Assembly (NCBI RefSeq): GCF_900292075.1
Contig: NZ_OLMV01000003.1
Coordinates: 434,001-498,000 of the forward strand
DNA length: 64,000 nucleotides
From: Microbacterium timonense
GTDB lineage: Bacteria > Actinomycetota > Actinomycetes > Actinomycetales > Microbacteriaceae
Reading direction: 5' to 3'
Positions 50,344-58,365 of the stretch are shown here, piece after piece. The translations under genes were made by a program, and so were the position numbers. Below the pieces are notes generated by a model, which worked only from the letters and a program-made list of their open reading frames with translations, ran no database searches and was not told where the DNA came from. Position 1 is the first letter of the stretch, and each line of letters starts with the position of its first letter.

Positions 50344-51033
50344 TCACCCGGTCGCGGCTGCTTGCTGGACGCGCACAGGATGCGGTGACCATGCGTACAC
50401 GTGAATCGAGGCGAGGGCGAGCCACAGCCAGCCGGCGAGCACCGCGATCCAGAGCAGGAGCACTCCGAGTGGGATGGTCGCGAAGGCGGCGCCCCCGAAG
50501 AAGCCCAGCAAGACGAGCACGCCCAGTGTGATCGCCCATCCGGCGCGCGGCCGTGCGCCGATGCTGCGGCACCAGCCGGCGTAGGCGAACGCGGCCGCTG
50601 CCAACGCGGCGAAGCCCAGCGCGCCGAAGACGAGGTGGAGGATTCCGCTCAGGGAAGCGGTACCTCCCCCGGATCCCGGTGGGAACCCTGCGACCGGGTC
50701 CGGCGGGAAGATCGCGCTCAGGATGAGACAGATGCCGTACACCCCGACGAGCACGGCGATTGCGAGCCCCCGCCCGTTGCGGATCGCGCGGAAGAAGCCC
50801 CACGCCGCCGCGAGCACCATGAAGGCGGTGAGAATGAGATTGAGGCGTTGCATCCAACCCCACTCACCGAGCATGAGAAGCGACAGTGCGTGCTCGCTTA
50901 ACTGGAACCCGGGGCGTGTCAGCGCGAGCACCAGCGCGACCACCACGTAGAACGGACCGGCCACCACACCCCAGCCCAAGAGGCTGCGCGTCACGGCGGC
51001 TCCTCGGTCGAAACCTGCTGCTTCTGTCGACAT
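50344..51033 (-). CDS. DUF998-type membrane protein
   Basis: 229 residues, about six hydrophobic segments, ATG at 51033 with CAGGAG 6 nt before. It reads as DUF998: LLGWGVVAGPFYVVVALVLAL with TRPGFQLSEHALSLLMLGEW, the conserved RPGF-x-SEHALSLL sequence, and a second half with SGILHLVFGALGFAALAA. Function unknown; these are often beside TetR regulators. Here it is divergent from a TetR gene with a palindromic operator between, and probably under its control. Confidence 0.78.
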   Translation of the reverse strand: MSTEAAGFDRGAAVTRSLLGWGVVAGPFYVVVALVLALTRPGFQLSEHALSLLMLGEWGWMQRLNLILTAFMVLAAAWGFFRAIRNGRGLAIAVLVGVYGICLILSAIFPPDPVAGFPPGSGGGTASLSGILHLVFGALGFAALAAAAFAYAGWCRSIGARPRAGWAITLGVLVLLGFFGGAAFATIPLGVLLLWIAVLAGWLWLALASIHVYAWSPHPVRVQQAAATG

Positions 51034-51043
51034 GATCAACTCC

Positions 51044-51067
51044 TGCACTTGTCAGTGCAATAGTGCA
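51044..51067. promoter_or_regulatory. TGCACT-N4-AGTGCA palindrome with an extra half-site
   Basis: Perfect arms TGCACT (51044-51049) and AGTGCA (51054-51059) around TGTC, plus a further AGTGCA at 51062-51067. It lies 11 bp upstream of the DUF998 start and about 50 bp upstream of the divergent TetR start; a TATAAT -10 for the TetR gene is at 51076-51081. This position is right for repression of both genes by the TetR. Confidence 0.52.
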
Positions 51068-51117
51068 CCGGCGGGTATAATAAATGCTCACGAAGGTGGC
51101 CGCAAGAGGAGTGCGCG

Positions 51118-51741
51118 ATGGCTCGACCGGAAGACCCACGGGTCGCTCGGTCCCGCGTCCTGATCCTGGATGCCGCGATCGACGCGTTCCTGGAGTTCGG
51201 CTACGACGGAGTGAGCGTGGAGATCGTCGCGGAGCGGGCCGGGGTCGCCAAGCGGACGGTCTATAACATCTACGGCGACAAGGATGCCCTCTTCCGTGCA
51301 ACCATCGGCCGGTCGATCGCCACCGCCGAGCGGTTCGCGATGCTGCTTGCGGAAGCCATCGACGCGCTGCAGGACGTGGACCTGGAGCTCCCGCGACTGG
51401 CCGAAAAACTCGCGGAGGACGTCCTGCTCGGGCCGGTGCTCCCGCTGCGCCGGCTGCTCGTCGGTGAAGCAGCCCGGTTCCCGGACCTCGTCGCGCAATA
51501 CCGCGAGCGAGCACCGGACATGATTCTGCATGCTTTCGCGAGCGCATTCGCTCGGCTGACGGATCGCGGACTGCTCGCCGTCGCTGCGCCCACGCTCGCA
51601 GCGGAGCACTTCGCCTTCCTGGTCATGGGAGCAGAGATGGACCGCGGCATGTTCGGCACCACGATCGCGGGTCCGGCTCAGGTGCGGGCGAAGGCGCGCG
51701 AAGGCGCGCGCGTGTTCCTCGCCGCGTACGGCCGCAAGTGA
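51118..51741 (+). CDS. TetR-family repressor
   Basis: 207 residues, ATG at 51118 behind AAGAGGAG. HTH region: ILDAAIDAFLEFGYDGVSVEIVAERAGVAKRTVYNIYGDKDALFRA, typical of TetR proteins of the AefR-like type; the C-terminal part (RFPDLVAQYRERAPDM, then LVMGAEMDRGMFG) agrees with a TetR_C_7-like ligand domain. Divergent from the DUF998 gene. A TATAAT -10 precedes it by 36 bp. It may share a transcript with the AraC gene 37 bp downstream. Confidence 0.88.
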   Translation: MARPEDPRVARSRVLILDAAIDAFLEFGYDGVSVEIVAERAGVAKRTVYNIYGDKDALFRATIGRSIATAERFAMLLAEAIDALQDVDLELPRLAEKLAEDVLLGPVLPLRRLLVGEAARFPDLVAQYRERAPDMILHAFASAFARLTDRGLLAVAAPTLAAEHFAFLVMGAEMDRGMFGTTIAGPAQVRAKAREGARVFLAAYGRK

Positions 51742-51778
51742 TGGGCCCGCGAGTTGCGGCGTCGGCGATGATGTCGGT

Positions 51779-52618
51779 GTGGATTACGTGTCGAGGGTGC
51801 CTGGTCCGCCGTTGGACGGGCTGATCGACGACATCTACTACTTGGAGGGCACGCCGCCTTACTCCCGGTTGATGCTGCCGGCAGCGCCCGCACCACTGCT
51901 CATCGTGAACCTCGGAGCGCCGTTCCTCATCCGCACGGCCACCGCCGCAGAAGCGGTGCACTACGCCGACGGCTGTGTGGTCGCCACGCCCACCAGGGCG
52001 TGGGAGTTCGGCTACCCGACCCCCACACGGTCGGTGGGCGTCCACTTCAAACCCTGGGGACTGGCACCCTTCCTGCCGATGGCCGCAGCGGAGTTGTGCG
52101 ACCGCCCAGCGACAGTGGAGCACATCTGGGGTCAACGCGCTGCCGCCGAATTGCGACACCGATTGACGACGGCCGATGCGCCTCACGACATGCTCAGGAT
52201 GCTGGAGGACGAACTCGTACGGCGCCTGCGCCCGGTTGACGGCCTCGACCTCGTTCGCCACCTGAGCATCGCCATCGCGGAGACTGGCGGGGCTGTCCCG
52301 ATCAATGACCTCGGCGTTGCAGCGCGCGCGAGCAGCACGTATGTGGCCAAGCGGTTCAAGGAAGTCGTCGGTGTCACGCCGAAGCGGTTGGCGCGCAGCT
52401 ACCGGTTCACGTTCACCGTGCTGGCGATCGACGTATCGGCCCCCATCGATTGGGGAGACGTTGCCGCCGCCGCCGGCTACTTCGACCAGGCCCACTTCGT
52501 CCACGAGTTCCGGGAGTTCACCGGGCTCACACCGACGCGATACGTCGAGGTCCGGCGACGCTTCCTCCGCGAGCATCCAGAACATGCGCTGGAGGGATGG
52601 CCACTGCCGGCCGATTGA
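51779..52618 (+). CDS. AraC-family regulator
   Basis: 279 residues from a GTG at 51779. The N-terminal domain (PPLDGLIDDIYYLEGTPPYSR, then RTATAAEAVHYADGCVVATPT, VGVHFKPWGLAPFL) is of the DUF6597 type common in AraC-like proteins. The C-terminal double HTH contains INDLGVAARASSTYVAKRFK and DWGDVAAAAGYFDQAHFVHEF, then FTGLTPTRYVEVRRRF, the AraC signature. It lies directly upstream of a DHFR-like gene (61 bp), its likely target or operon partner. Confidence 0.86.
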   Translation: MDYVSRVPGPPLDGLIDDIYYLEGTPPYSRLMLPAAPAPLLIVNLGAPFLIRTATAAEAVHYADGCVVATPTRAWEFGYPTPTRSVGVHFKPWGLAPFLPMAAAELCDRPATVEHIWGQRAAAELRHRLTTADAPHDMLRMLEDELVRRLRPVDGLDLVRHLSIAIAETGGAVPINDLGVAARASSTYVAKRFKEVVGVTPKRLARSYRFTFTVLAIDVSAPIDWGDVAAAAGYFDQAHFVHEFREFTGLTPTRYVEVRRRFLREHPEHALEGWPLPAD

Positions 52619-52679
52619 TTTCTTACAAGAGCGACCACTGACCCCACAGGAGACTGGACCTCACACGGAGGAGGGAACC

Positions 52680-53261
52680 ATGGGAAAAGTGGTCATGAAC
52701 GCGTCTGTCTCGGTGGACGGCTTCATCGCGGCTGAGAACGACGACCCCGGTGCCCTGTTCGAATGGCTGGTCAGCGGCGACGTGCCGCTCGACGACAGTG
52801 GCGCGCTCAACGTCTCGCAAGCGTCCTACGATCACATCCGGCCGTACTGGGACCAGATCGGAGTGACGATCGCCGGTCGCCATGTCTTCGACATCACCGA
52901 TGGCTGGGACGGGAAGCCTCCCAGCGGGATCGATCACGTCGTCGTCGTGACACACCGGCCGGCGCCCGAAGGCTGGGACCCCACCGCCCCGTTCCACTTT
53001 GTCGGGAGCATCGAGGCGGCCGTGACCAAGGCTCAGGAGCTCGCGGGCGACCGCACCGTCGAGGTCGCCGCCGGCGATGTCGGCGGGCAGGTCCTCGCGG
53101 CAGGGCTCGTCGACGAGGTACGCATGGATGTCGCACCCGTGGTGCTCGGCTGCGGTAAACGCTACTTCGGGTCCGTGGATGCACAGCACCTGCTGGAAGA
53201 CCCGGATGTCGTCGTTCGGGGCGACCGGGTACTCCACCTGCGCTATCGGGTACGGCGCTAG
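52680..53261 (+). CDS. Dihydrofolate reductase-like (RibD C-terminal) protein
   Basis: 193 residues, ATG at 52680 behind a strong GGAGGAGGGAA. Family features are MNASVSVDGFIAAENDDPGA, IAGRHVFDITDGW, then VEVAAGDVGGQVLAAGLVDEVRMDVAPVVLGCGKRYFG and LHLRYRVRR. An NADPH-binding reductase fold of unknown substrate; only about 25-30% resemblance by eye to the others in this window. Likely regulated with the AraC gene just upstream. Convergent with the deaminase gene, 17 bp apart. Confidence 0.88.
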   Translation: MGKVVMNASVSVDGFIAAENDDPGALFEWLVSGDVPLDDSGALNVSQASYDHIRPYWDQIGVTIAGRHVFDITDGWDGKPPSGIDHVVVVTHRPAPEGWDPTAPFHFVGSIEAAVTKAQELAGDRTVEVAAGDVGGQVLAAGLVDEVRMDVAPVVLGCGKRYFGSVDAQHLLEDPDVVVRGDRVLHLRYRVRR

Positions 53262-53278
53262 CGCACTCGAGCGACCCG

Positions 53279-53785
53279 CTATCGCTGCGCTTGTGTCGCC
53301 GCTCGCCGGTGCACCTCACGCATCTCGGCGTCGAAGGGCGCGACGGGCGCGCTCACGACGGCGTGCGGCACCACTCCCCGGATCGGGAGCGGCGCCACCG
53401 GTCCGGCGGGCAACCCCCACGACGTCCGCCATCCGGCGAGCTGTTCCGCCGAGGCTGCGGCGACGATGCGCCCCAGCCCGGCCCATCCGTGTGCGGCTGC
53501 GCACATCGGGCAATGCTCGCCCGATGTGTACACGGTCGATGTCGCCCTCTGCTCCGGCGTGAGGTGGGCGATCGCCCACCGCACCAGGGCGAGCTCAGGG
53601 TGCGCGGTCGGATCCCGGTCGGACTTCTCGCGATTCATCTCCTCGGCCAGCACGACGCCGTCTGCGTCCACGAGCACAGAGCCGAACGGGTCGTCGCCGT
53701 TCTCGAGTGCCTGCTTCGCGAGCTCGACGCATCGCCGCAGGTGGTGCTCGTCGGCGCTGGAGATCTCACTGCTCATCGTCGTCAT
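53279..53785 (-). CDS. Nucleoside (cytidine/deoxycytidylate-type) deaminase
   Basis: 168 residues from the ATG at 53785 (an ATG at 53776 is an alternative). A zinc deaminase fold: AKQALENGDDPFGSVLVDADGVVLAE, HPE zinc/acid motif in DPTAHPELALVRW, and the CPMC pair in VYTSGEHCPMCAAAHGWAGL. This is the guanine/cytosine/tRNA-adenosine deaminase family; the length and the GDDPFG/EHCPMC pattern favour a small-molecule nucleobase deaminase over TadA. Convergent with the DHFR-like gene on one side and co-directional with another on the other. The longer frame upstream lacks deaminase character. Confidence 0.85.
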   Translation of the reverse strand: MTTMSSEISSADEHHLRRCVELAKQALENGDDPFGSVLVDADGVVLAEEMNREKSDRDPTAHPELALVRWAIAHLTPEQRATSTVYTSGEHCPMCAAAHGWAGLGRIVAAASAEQLAGWRTSWGLPAGPVAPLPIRGVVPHAVVSAPVAPFDAEMREVHRRAATQAQR

Positions 53786-53927
53786 CCCATCCGTGAACGC
53801 TTCTCGCGACAGCGCACCGCCGCCGTTCCGCCCGAGGTGACGGCATCCGCTCGCGTCGTTGCCCTTCACGGTAGACGCACGAGCGTCGATCAGCTCGGCC
53901 ACCTTAACCCGACGGAGCGGCCCGACC

Positions 53928-54512
53928 TCAGCCGAACCGGTACGTCGACTGCACCGCGCCGGCGGCGATCTGTCGCGTGTCCACCAGCGTGGGATACACC
54001 GGGGCGGGCACAGCGCCGAAGAGGGGGATGCCGTCGCCGATGAGGATCGGCACGCGCGTGATGATGATGTCGGCGAGAAGGCCTTCCGCGATGAACGCCT
54101 GCACGGTTCGGCCGCCGTCTACGTACGCGCGGCGCACGCCCGCAGTCGCAAGCGCCTCTCGCAGGCCGGCGATGTCGGGATGCACCGTCACGGAGGATCG
54201 ACCCATCGCCGGTTGGGCACCGGCCGGCATGGTGGCCGAGAGGACGTGGATCGGCTTGCCGCGGTAGAACTCTGGATCGGAGTCCCGCATCGTCTCGAAC
54301 GTCGCCCGGCCCATGGCGAGCACGTCGACGGAGGCGAAGAAGTCGTCGTAGCCGGTCTCGCCCAGACGCTCGTCGAACTGCAGCAGCCAATCGAGCTCGC
54401 CGTGCGGCCCGGCGATGAAGCCATCAAGGCTGCATCCGAGGAACGCGTGGAAAGTCGTCGCACCGTGTGGGCTTGCGCTGCCGCCATGCTCGACGGTCTC
54501 TGCGAACGTCAT
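53928..54512 (-). CDS. Dihydrofolate reductase-like (RibD C-terminal) protein
   Basis: 194 residues from the ATG at 54512, chosen for GGAGGG 5 nt upstream. Family features are FHAFLGCSLDGFIAGPHGELDW, VLAMGRATFETM, then RRAYVDGGRTVQAFIAEGLLADIIITRVPILIGDGIPLFG. The first segment and the GDGIPLFG loop match the DHFR-like group; the substrate is unknown. Divergent from a TetR gene; an AACGAGCGTT palindrome lies in between, so it is probably under its control. Confidence 0.88.
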   Translation of the reverse strand: MTFAETVEHGGSASPHGATTFHAFLGCSLDGFIAGPHGELDWLLQFDERLGETGYDDFFASVDVLAMGRATFETMRDSDPEFYRGKPIHVLSATMPAGAQPAMGRSSVTVHPDIAGLREALATAGVRRAYVDGGRTVQAFIAEGLLADIIITRVPILIGDGIPLFGAVPAPVYPTLVDTRQIAAGAVQSTYRFG

Positions 54513-54535
54513 CGGCCCTCCCAGAGTCATATATG

Positions 54536-54545
54536 AACGAGCGTT
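54536..54545. promoter_or_regulatory. AACGAGCGTT operator candidate
   Basis: A 10-bp palindrome, AACG-AG-CGTT, in the 51-bp divergent region between the DHFR-like gene and the TetR gene, partly overlapping a TATAAG -10 (54550-54555) for the TetR. AACG-N2-CGTT-type cores are common in TetR operators. Flanks are A/T-rich. The -10 lies 9 bp before the GTG at 54564, so the TetR message is likely leaderless. Confidence 0.45.
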
Positions 54546-54563
54546 AGTTTATAAGATCGGAGG

Positions 54564-55133
54564 GTGACGCGCATCAAGTCCCAGTCAGATCAGCAGGTGC
54601 TTGACTTCGCGCTGGCGATTCTGCAGGAATCCGGCGTGCGCGGGCTGACGTTCTCAGCACTCGCGGCGCGATGCGGACTCTCCGCGCCGACGCTCGTCCA
54701 ACGGTTCTCGAACAAGCAGGTGCTCACGCGCCGCGCATTGCTGCACGCGTGGGATCAGCTCCAAGCGCGGACGGGGGAGCTCGCCGAGACGACTCCACTG
54801 ACTCCGGCCGGCGCCGTGGAACTGCTGCTCGCCCTCTCGCAGGATTTCGGCGATGCCGACTCCTACGCCGACGGGCTGCTTCTGCTGCGCGAAGATGTGC
54901 GGGATCCCGCGTTGCGCGCCCGCGGCGTGGCGTGGGAGGAGCAGCTGGTGGCCGCGCTGGATGAACGGCTGGCGCGGGGTGCCGGCGCGACCGGCGCCGG
55001 GTACGCGCTCGCCGCCTTCTGGCAAGGCGCGGTCCTCTGGGGTGCATACCGAACTGATCGGCCGCTCCCGGCGTACCTCGACGAGAAGCTCCAAGCCTTC
55101 GTCGAACTCCTCGGGTCGTCTGGCAGCCGGTAG
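54564..55133 (+). CDS. TetR-family repressor
   Basis: 189 residues from the GTG at 54564. HTH: VLDFALAILQESGVRGLTFSALAARCGLSAPTLVQRFSNKQVLTRRAL, a clear TetR DNA-binding domain; the ligand domain is unassigned. A GGAGG sits immediately against the GTG with no spacer and cannot act as a normal ribosome site; together with the TATAAG at 54550-54555 this suggests a leaderless transcript. Divergent from the DHFR-like gene, its likely target. Confidence 0.86.
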   Translation: MTRIKSQSDQQVLDFALAILQESGVRGLTFSALAARCGLSAPTLVQRFSNKQVLTRRALLHAWDQLQARTGELAETTPLTPAGAVELLLALSQDFGDADSYADGLLLLREDVRDPALRARGVAWEEQLVAALDERLARGAGATGAGYALAAFWQGAVLWGAYRTDRPLPAYLDEKLQAFVELLGSSGSR

Positions 55134-55233
55134 CGAGAATCGGCTGCGTGTTAGGGACGAGGCGATGCGCCCTCGGTGAATTCCCCCTCAGGGTGGAGGC
55201 GTCGCGCGGCGGATGAGATCTAGCCTGCAAGCC

Positions 55234-55404
55234 ATGACCGATACCGCTTTCAAACCCGGAGACCACGTCCTCACGCCCCACGCACGAGGCACCGTCATCG
55301 ACGTCCGTCCCACACCCTCCGGCAAGTGGGTGTTCGGCGTCGAGGACGACGACGGTGAAGTGAAGTACTTCACCCCTGCTGGGCTCCGGCACGCGGAGAG
55401 CTGA
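55234..55404 (+). CDS. Small SH3/KOW-like protein
   Basis: 56 residues from the ATG at 55234 (MTDTAFKPGDHVLTPHARGT), then VIDVRPTPSGKWVFGVEDDDGEVKYFTPAGLRHAES; the pattern of short beta strands with FKPGDHV and GEVKYFTPAGL resembles small beta-barrel (KOW/SH3-like) proteins. An in-frame ATG at 55213 is possible, but AGCCTGCAAGCC before 55234 is no better. No family name known. It precedes a truncated kinase gene by 54 bp. Confidence 0.58.
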   Translation: MTDTAFKPGDHVLTPHARGTVIDVRPTPSGKWVFGVEDDDGEVKYFTPAGLRHAES

Positions 55405-55458
55405 CAGACCTGCCGTTCCACTCCCAGACGGCACCCTCGGCTGTGGTGGGGTGGGTGT

Positions 55459-55686
55459 GTGAGTGTCACCACCGTCGTCATCAACGGCACCACCGGTGTG
55501 GGCAAGTCGACGACGCTGCAGGCCTTGGGGGCGGTGCTCGCCGAGCAGCGCTCACCGCACGCGCTCGTCGACTTCGACTTCTTGAGCCTTGCCTGGCCGG
55601 CACCGGCCGATGACCCCTTCAAGGTGCGCCTCGGCCTGCGCAACCTTGCCGCCGTCGCGGCCAACTACCGCGTGGCCGGCTGGTAG
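55459..55686 (+). pseudogene. 3'-truncated P-loop kinase
   Basis: 75 residues (GTG start) that begin like a full small-molecule kinase: VVINGTTGVGKSTTLQALGAVLA (Walker A, GTTGVGKST), then SPHALVDFDFLSLAWPAPADDPFKVRLGLRNLAAVAANYRVAGW and a TAG. Related kinases, as I recall them, are ~170-200 residues and continue from ANYR-xAG with a Walker-B-like strand; here everything after that point is missing. No frame downstream continues it. The break at about 55684 coincides with the upstream edge of the glycosyltransferase gene, so it probably marks a deletion or insertion junction. It may still make a short, inactive product. Confidence 0.62.
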
Positions 55687-55779
55687 AAGGCCCGCCGACT
55701 CCGACGGCGTCGGGTGGGCGCGGTCTGCGCAGCCGTCAAGCCCTCAAAGCACGGGGACCTGCTTGTCCACAATGGACAG

Positions 55780-57318
55780 GTGAGATCGAGACGCCCACGC
55801 CTCCCAGCCGGGCGGCACTTCGCCGTGACGTGGTCGATCCCCGATGACTTCGGCGGGATGACCGAGGCGATGTTCCGGCGGTCTCGCGCGTTCGACGAGG
55901 TGTGCGCGACACCCGTCGACGTGCTCACATTCGACACTCGGCCCGACTACCCCGACCTCGAGGAGCGCCTGCGAGGCGATGGCACGCTGAGTCGCGGCAT
56001 CCGCATCATCAATCTGTACGACTGGTTGCGCGAGAACGAACTGCCCCGATCGAAGGCTTCGAGCCCCGCGCCTGCGGCAGATGCCGCTCTTCGGACGGAT
56101 GCCGAGACCACCGCGCGGGTGCGGGCGGGCGCGGTGATGTCGCGGCTGCATCATGACGCCCACGGACGAGTGCTGCAGGTAGATCACTTCCGCCGCGACG
56201 GGTCGCTTCTGCTCACCGACCGGCGCGACGTCCGGCGACGGGGCGAGCCTGGCGGGCGACGCCTCGTTCTGTACGACGGCCAGGGACGTCCGGTGCGCTC
56301 GTGGCGTCGCGCCTGGCACCTGTACACGGACTGGCTCGATGCGCTCACCGCCGAGCGGCAGAGCTTCTTCATCGTCGACAGCAAGACGACGGCTGCCTTC
56401 ATGGCGGAATACCGGCGTCGGCACGTCGTCACTGCGCACCTCGTCCACGGCGCACACCGTGACGCCGCCGGCGTGGTCAAGGCGTCACGCCGTGCCGCGC
56501 TCGAACGGGCCGACCAGTTCGACGTCGTGGCCGTGCTCAGTCGCGCGCAGGCACGCGACCTCCGGCAAGATGTGGGGCCATCAGCGCTCATCACCGTCGT
56601 GTCGAACCCGCACCCCGGTGGCCACGCCCGTGACCCGGGAGCACGAGCCGCCGCGAGAGGCATCGTCATCGCGTCGCTTACGAGGCGCAAGCGCGTCTCA
56701 CACGCCATCGCCGCCGTCCGCATGGCGAGCACCCGCAGCGCCGCCGCGATCAGTCTCGACGTCTATGGTGACGGTGAAAGCCGCGCGGCTCTTGCACGGA
56801 GCATCCGCGACGACGCCGACATCCGATTGCACGGTCACGTTCCGCACGCCCGCAAGAAGTTGCGGGATGCCTCGTTCGCATTGTTCACGGCGCACTCCGA
56901 GGGGTTTCCCCTGGCTCTCGTCGAAGCGATGGCTGCGGGCTGCGTTCCCATCGCCTACGACATCGACTACGGCCCCGCGGAGATCATTCGCCACCGCCGC
57001 AACGGCTACCTCGTCTCCGCCGGTAACGTCGAGGGCCTCGCCGACGCGATCACGGAATTCGTCGCACTGCCGGAGTGGCGTCGGCGACGCCTCCGCACCC
57101 GAGCGATCCGAGCGACACGGGGGTTCACCGACGAAGCCGTGTGCGCCCAATGGGCGACCGCCCTGGAGCTCGCGCTGCTGCGGCGGGCGCTTCAGCAGAG
57201 CCCGGCCGCCCGAGCCCTTGTGCGGCGCTGGCCGCGCCTCCGCGCCGCGCCCGCCCTCACACTGCGCCCGGCAGCATCCGTTCTTCGTTGGCTGTCGTCG
57301 GCGCTCGTTCGACCGTGA
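55780..57318 (+). CDS. GT4 glycosyltransferase (TagE/poly-glycerolphosphate type)
   Basis: About 512 residues from the GTG at 55780; a GTG at 55714 would add 22 residues and the exact start is uncertain. N-terminal GT-B domain (FAVTWSIPDDFGGMTEAMFRRSR), a middle region with VLQVDHFRRDGSLLLTDRRD and LVLYDGQGRPV, similar to teichoic-acid alpha-glucosyltransferases, then VVTAHLVHGAHR, VIASLTRRKRVSHAI, DVYGDGESRAAL, LHGHVPHARKKLRDASFALF and the E-x7-E-like SEGFPLALVEAMAAGCVPIAY. Probably glycosylates a cell-wall polyol-phosphate polymer; acceptor unknown. Upstream lies the truncated kinase. Confidence 0.83.
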   Translation: MRSRRPRLPAGRHFAVTWSIPDDFGGMTEAMFRRSRAFDEVCATPVDVLTFDTRPDYPDLEERLRGDGTLSRGIRIINLYDWLRENELPRSKASSPAPAADAALRTDAETTARVRAGAVMSRLHHDAHGRVLQVDHFRRDGSLLLTDRRDVRRRGEPGGRRLVLYDGQGRPVRSWRRAWHLYTDWLDALTAERQSFFIVDSKTTAAFMAEYRRRHVVTAHLVHGAHRDAAGVVKASRRAALERADQFDVVAVLSRAQARDLRQDVGPSALITVVSNPHPGGHARDPGARAAARGIVIASLTRRKRVSHAIAAVRMASTRSAAAISLDVYGDGESRAALARSIRDDADIRLHGHVPHARKKLRDASFALFTAHSEGFPLALVEAMAAGCVPIAYDIDYGPAEIIRHRRNGYLVSAGNVEGLADAITEFVALPEWRRRRLRTRAIRATRGFTDEAVCAQWATALELALLRRALQQSPAARALVRRWPRLRAAPALTLRPAASVLRWLSSALVRP

Positions 57319-57351
57319 CGCCGACACCTGACTTCCGCGCCGCGCCGCGGT

Positions 57352-57861
57352 TCATTCGCGCCACGGGGTGAGCCGCGGCCACCACCCCGGAACGTTCCGG
57401 CGATATTCGAGGTACTGCTCGCCGTAGGTGCGCGTGAGGGTCGGTTCCTCGTAGCCCTTCACGAACGTGACGACCGCCGCGAGCGCGACGCCCGCATAGA
57501 GCACGAGCCACCAGCTGCCGAACAGCAGCGCTTGTCCGAGGATGATCGCGAGCACCGCGAGGTACATCGGGTTGCGGACGAAGCGGTACACGCCGGTGAC
57601 GACAAGCGTCTGGGTCGGCGTGACAGGTGCCGGCGTTCCGCGGTGCACCGCGAACAGGGCGAACGCGTAGAGGAGGAATCCCACGCCGAGCGCGATGGCG
57701 ATCCACGCGATGGGCACGACGATCCACGCTGCGTCGCCCCAGTCGTGCCACCGCCATCCCGTGATGAGCCACGGGATGAGCCCCGCGACAATTCCCGGCG
57801 CGAGGAGCAGGAACACGATCGTCCCGATCCAGGCGCGTGCGAGCGACGCGGAGTTGGTCAC
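57352..57861 (-). CDS. Isoprenylcysteine carboxyl methyltransferase-like membrane protein
   Basis: 169 residues from a GTG at 57861, four to five hydrophobic segments. The S-adenosylmethionine-binding signature of ICMT/PEMT-type enzymes is clear: VVTGVYRFVRNPMYLAVLAIILGQALLFGSW and YEEPTLTRTYGEQYLEYRRNVPGWWPRLTPW. It probably methylates a lipid or small molecule in the membrane; bacteria have no prenylated proteins of the usual type, so the substrate is open. Convergent with the glycosyltransferase, 33 bp apart; same strand as the next small membrane gene. Confidence 0.86.
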   Translation of the reverse strand: MTNSASLARAWIGTIVFLLLAPGIVAGLIPWLITGWRWHDWGDAAWIVVPIAWIAIALGVGFLLYAFALFAVHRGTPAPVTPTQTLVVTGVYRFVRNPMYLAVLAIILGQALLFGSWWLVLYAGVALAAVVTFVKGYEEPTLTRTYGEQYLEYRRNVPGWWPRLTPWRE

Positions 57862-57918
57862 GCGCGCCAGATTAGCTCCGACGGCGAGACTCGAACAGAG
57901 CGTCGCTGCGAGGCTGCG

Positions 57919-58281
57919 TCACGAGCCGAAGTACTCGCGCGCCCGTCGGGTGTACAGCAGGATCAGGCCGATGATCGACAGGATCGAGCCGGTGAGCGCC
58001 GACCACAGTGTCTCGCCGTTGAACATGCCGAGCACCTCGACCACGATGTTCGCGATGAAAACGATCGTCGCGATGATGCGCGCGGTCGGGTTGCCGCGCC
58101 ACAGGCCGATGCCCACGAAGAGCGTGACGAGACCGATGACCAGGCTGATCCAGCCGAGGATGGCCGGCCACGTGATGAAGCCGGTCGTGATGATGATGAT
58201 GATCGAGGCGAGGCTCTGGAGGAAGCCGGAGATCCACGCGATGATGGCGACGAGGGTGACGCCGAGCGGGCGCTGAGCCAT
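57919..58281 (-). CDS. Small four-helix membrane protein
   Basis: 120 residues from the ATG at 58281, behind AAGGAG at the right spacing. Four hydrophobic segments in a compact arrangement (GVTLVAIIAWISGFLQSLAS, FITWPAILGWISLVIGLVTL, then IIATIVFIANIVVEVLGMF, ILSIIGLILLYT). It resembles DUF7144-type small membrane proteins of actinobacteria. Role unknown. It may share a transcript with the methyltransferase 57 bp downstream. Confidence 0.75.
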   Translation of the reverse strand: MAQRPLGVTLVAIIAWISGFLQSLASIIIIITTGFITWPAILGWISLVIGLVTLFVGIGLWRGNPTARIIATIVFIANIVVEVLGMFNGETLWSALTGSILSIIGLILLYTRRAREYFGS

Positions 58282-58365
58282 GCATTGCTCCTTCTGATCG
58301 GATGGCGCGACCGCGCCCGGCCCCACAGTAGTGAGAAGCGCCGGTCAGCGCGAGCATTCGGAGAG

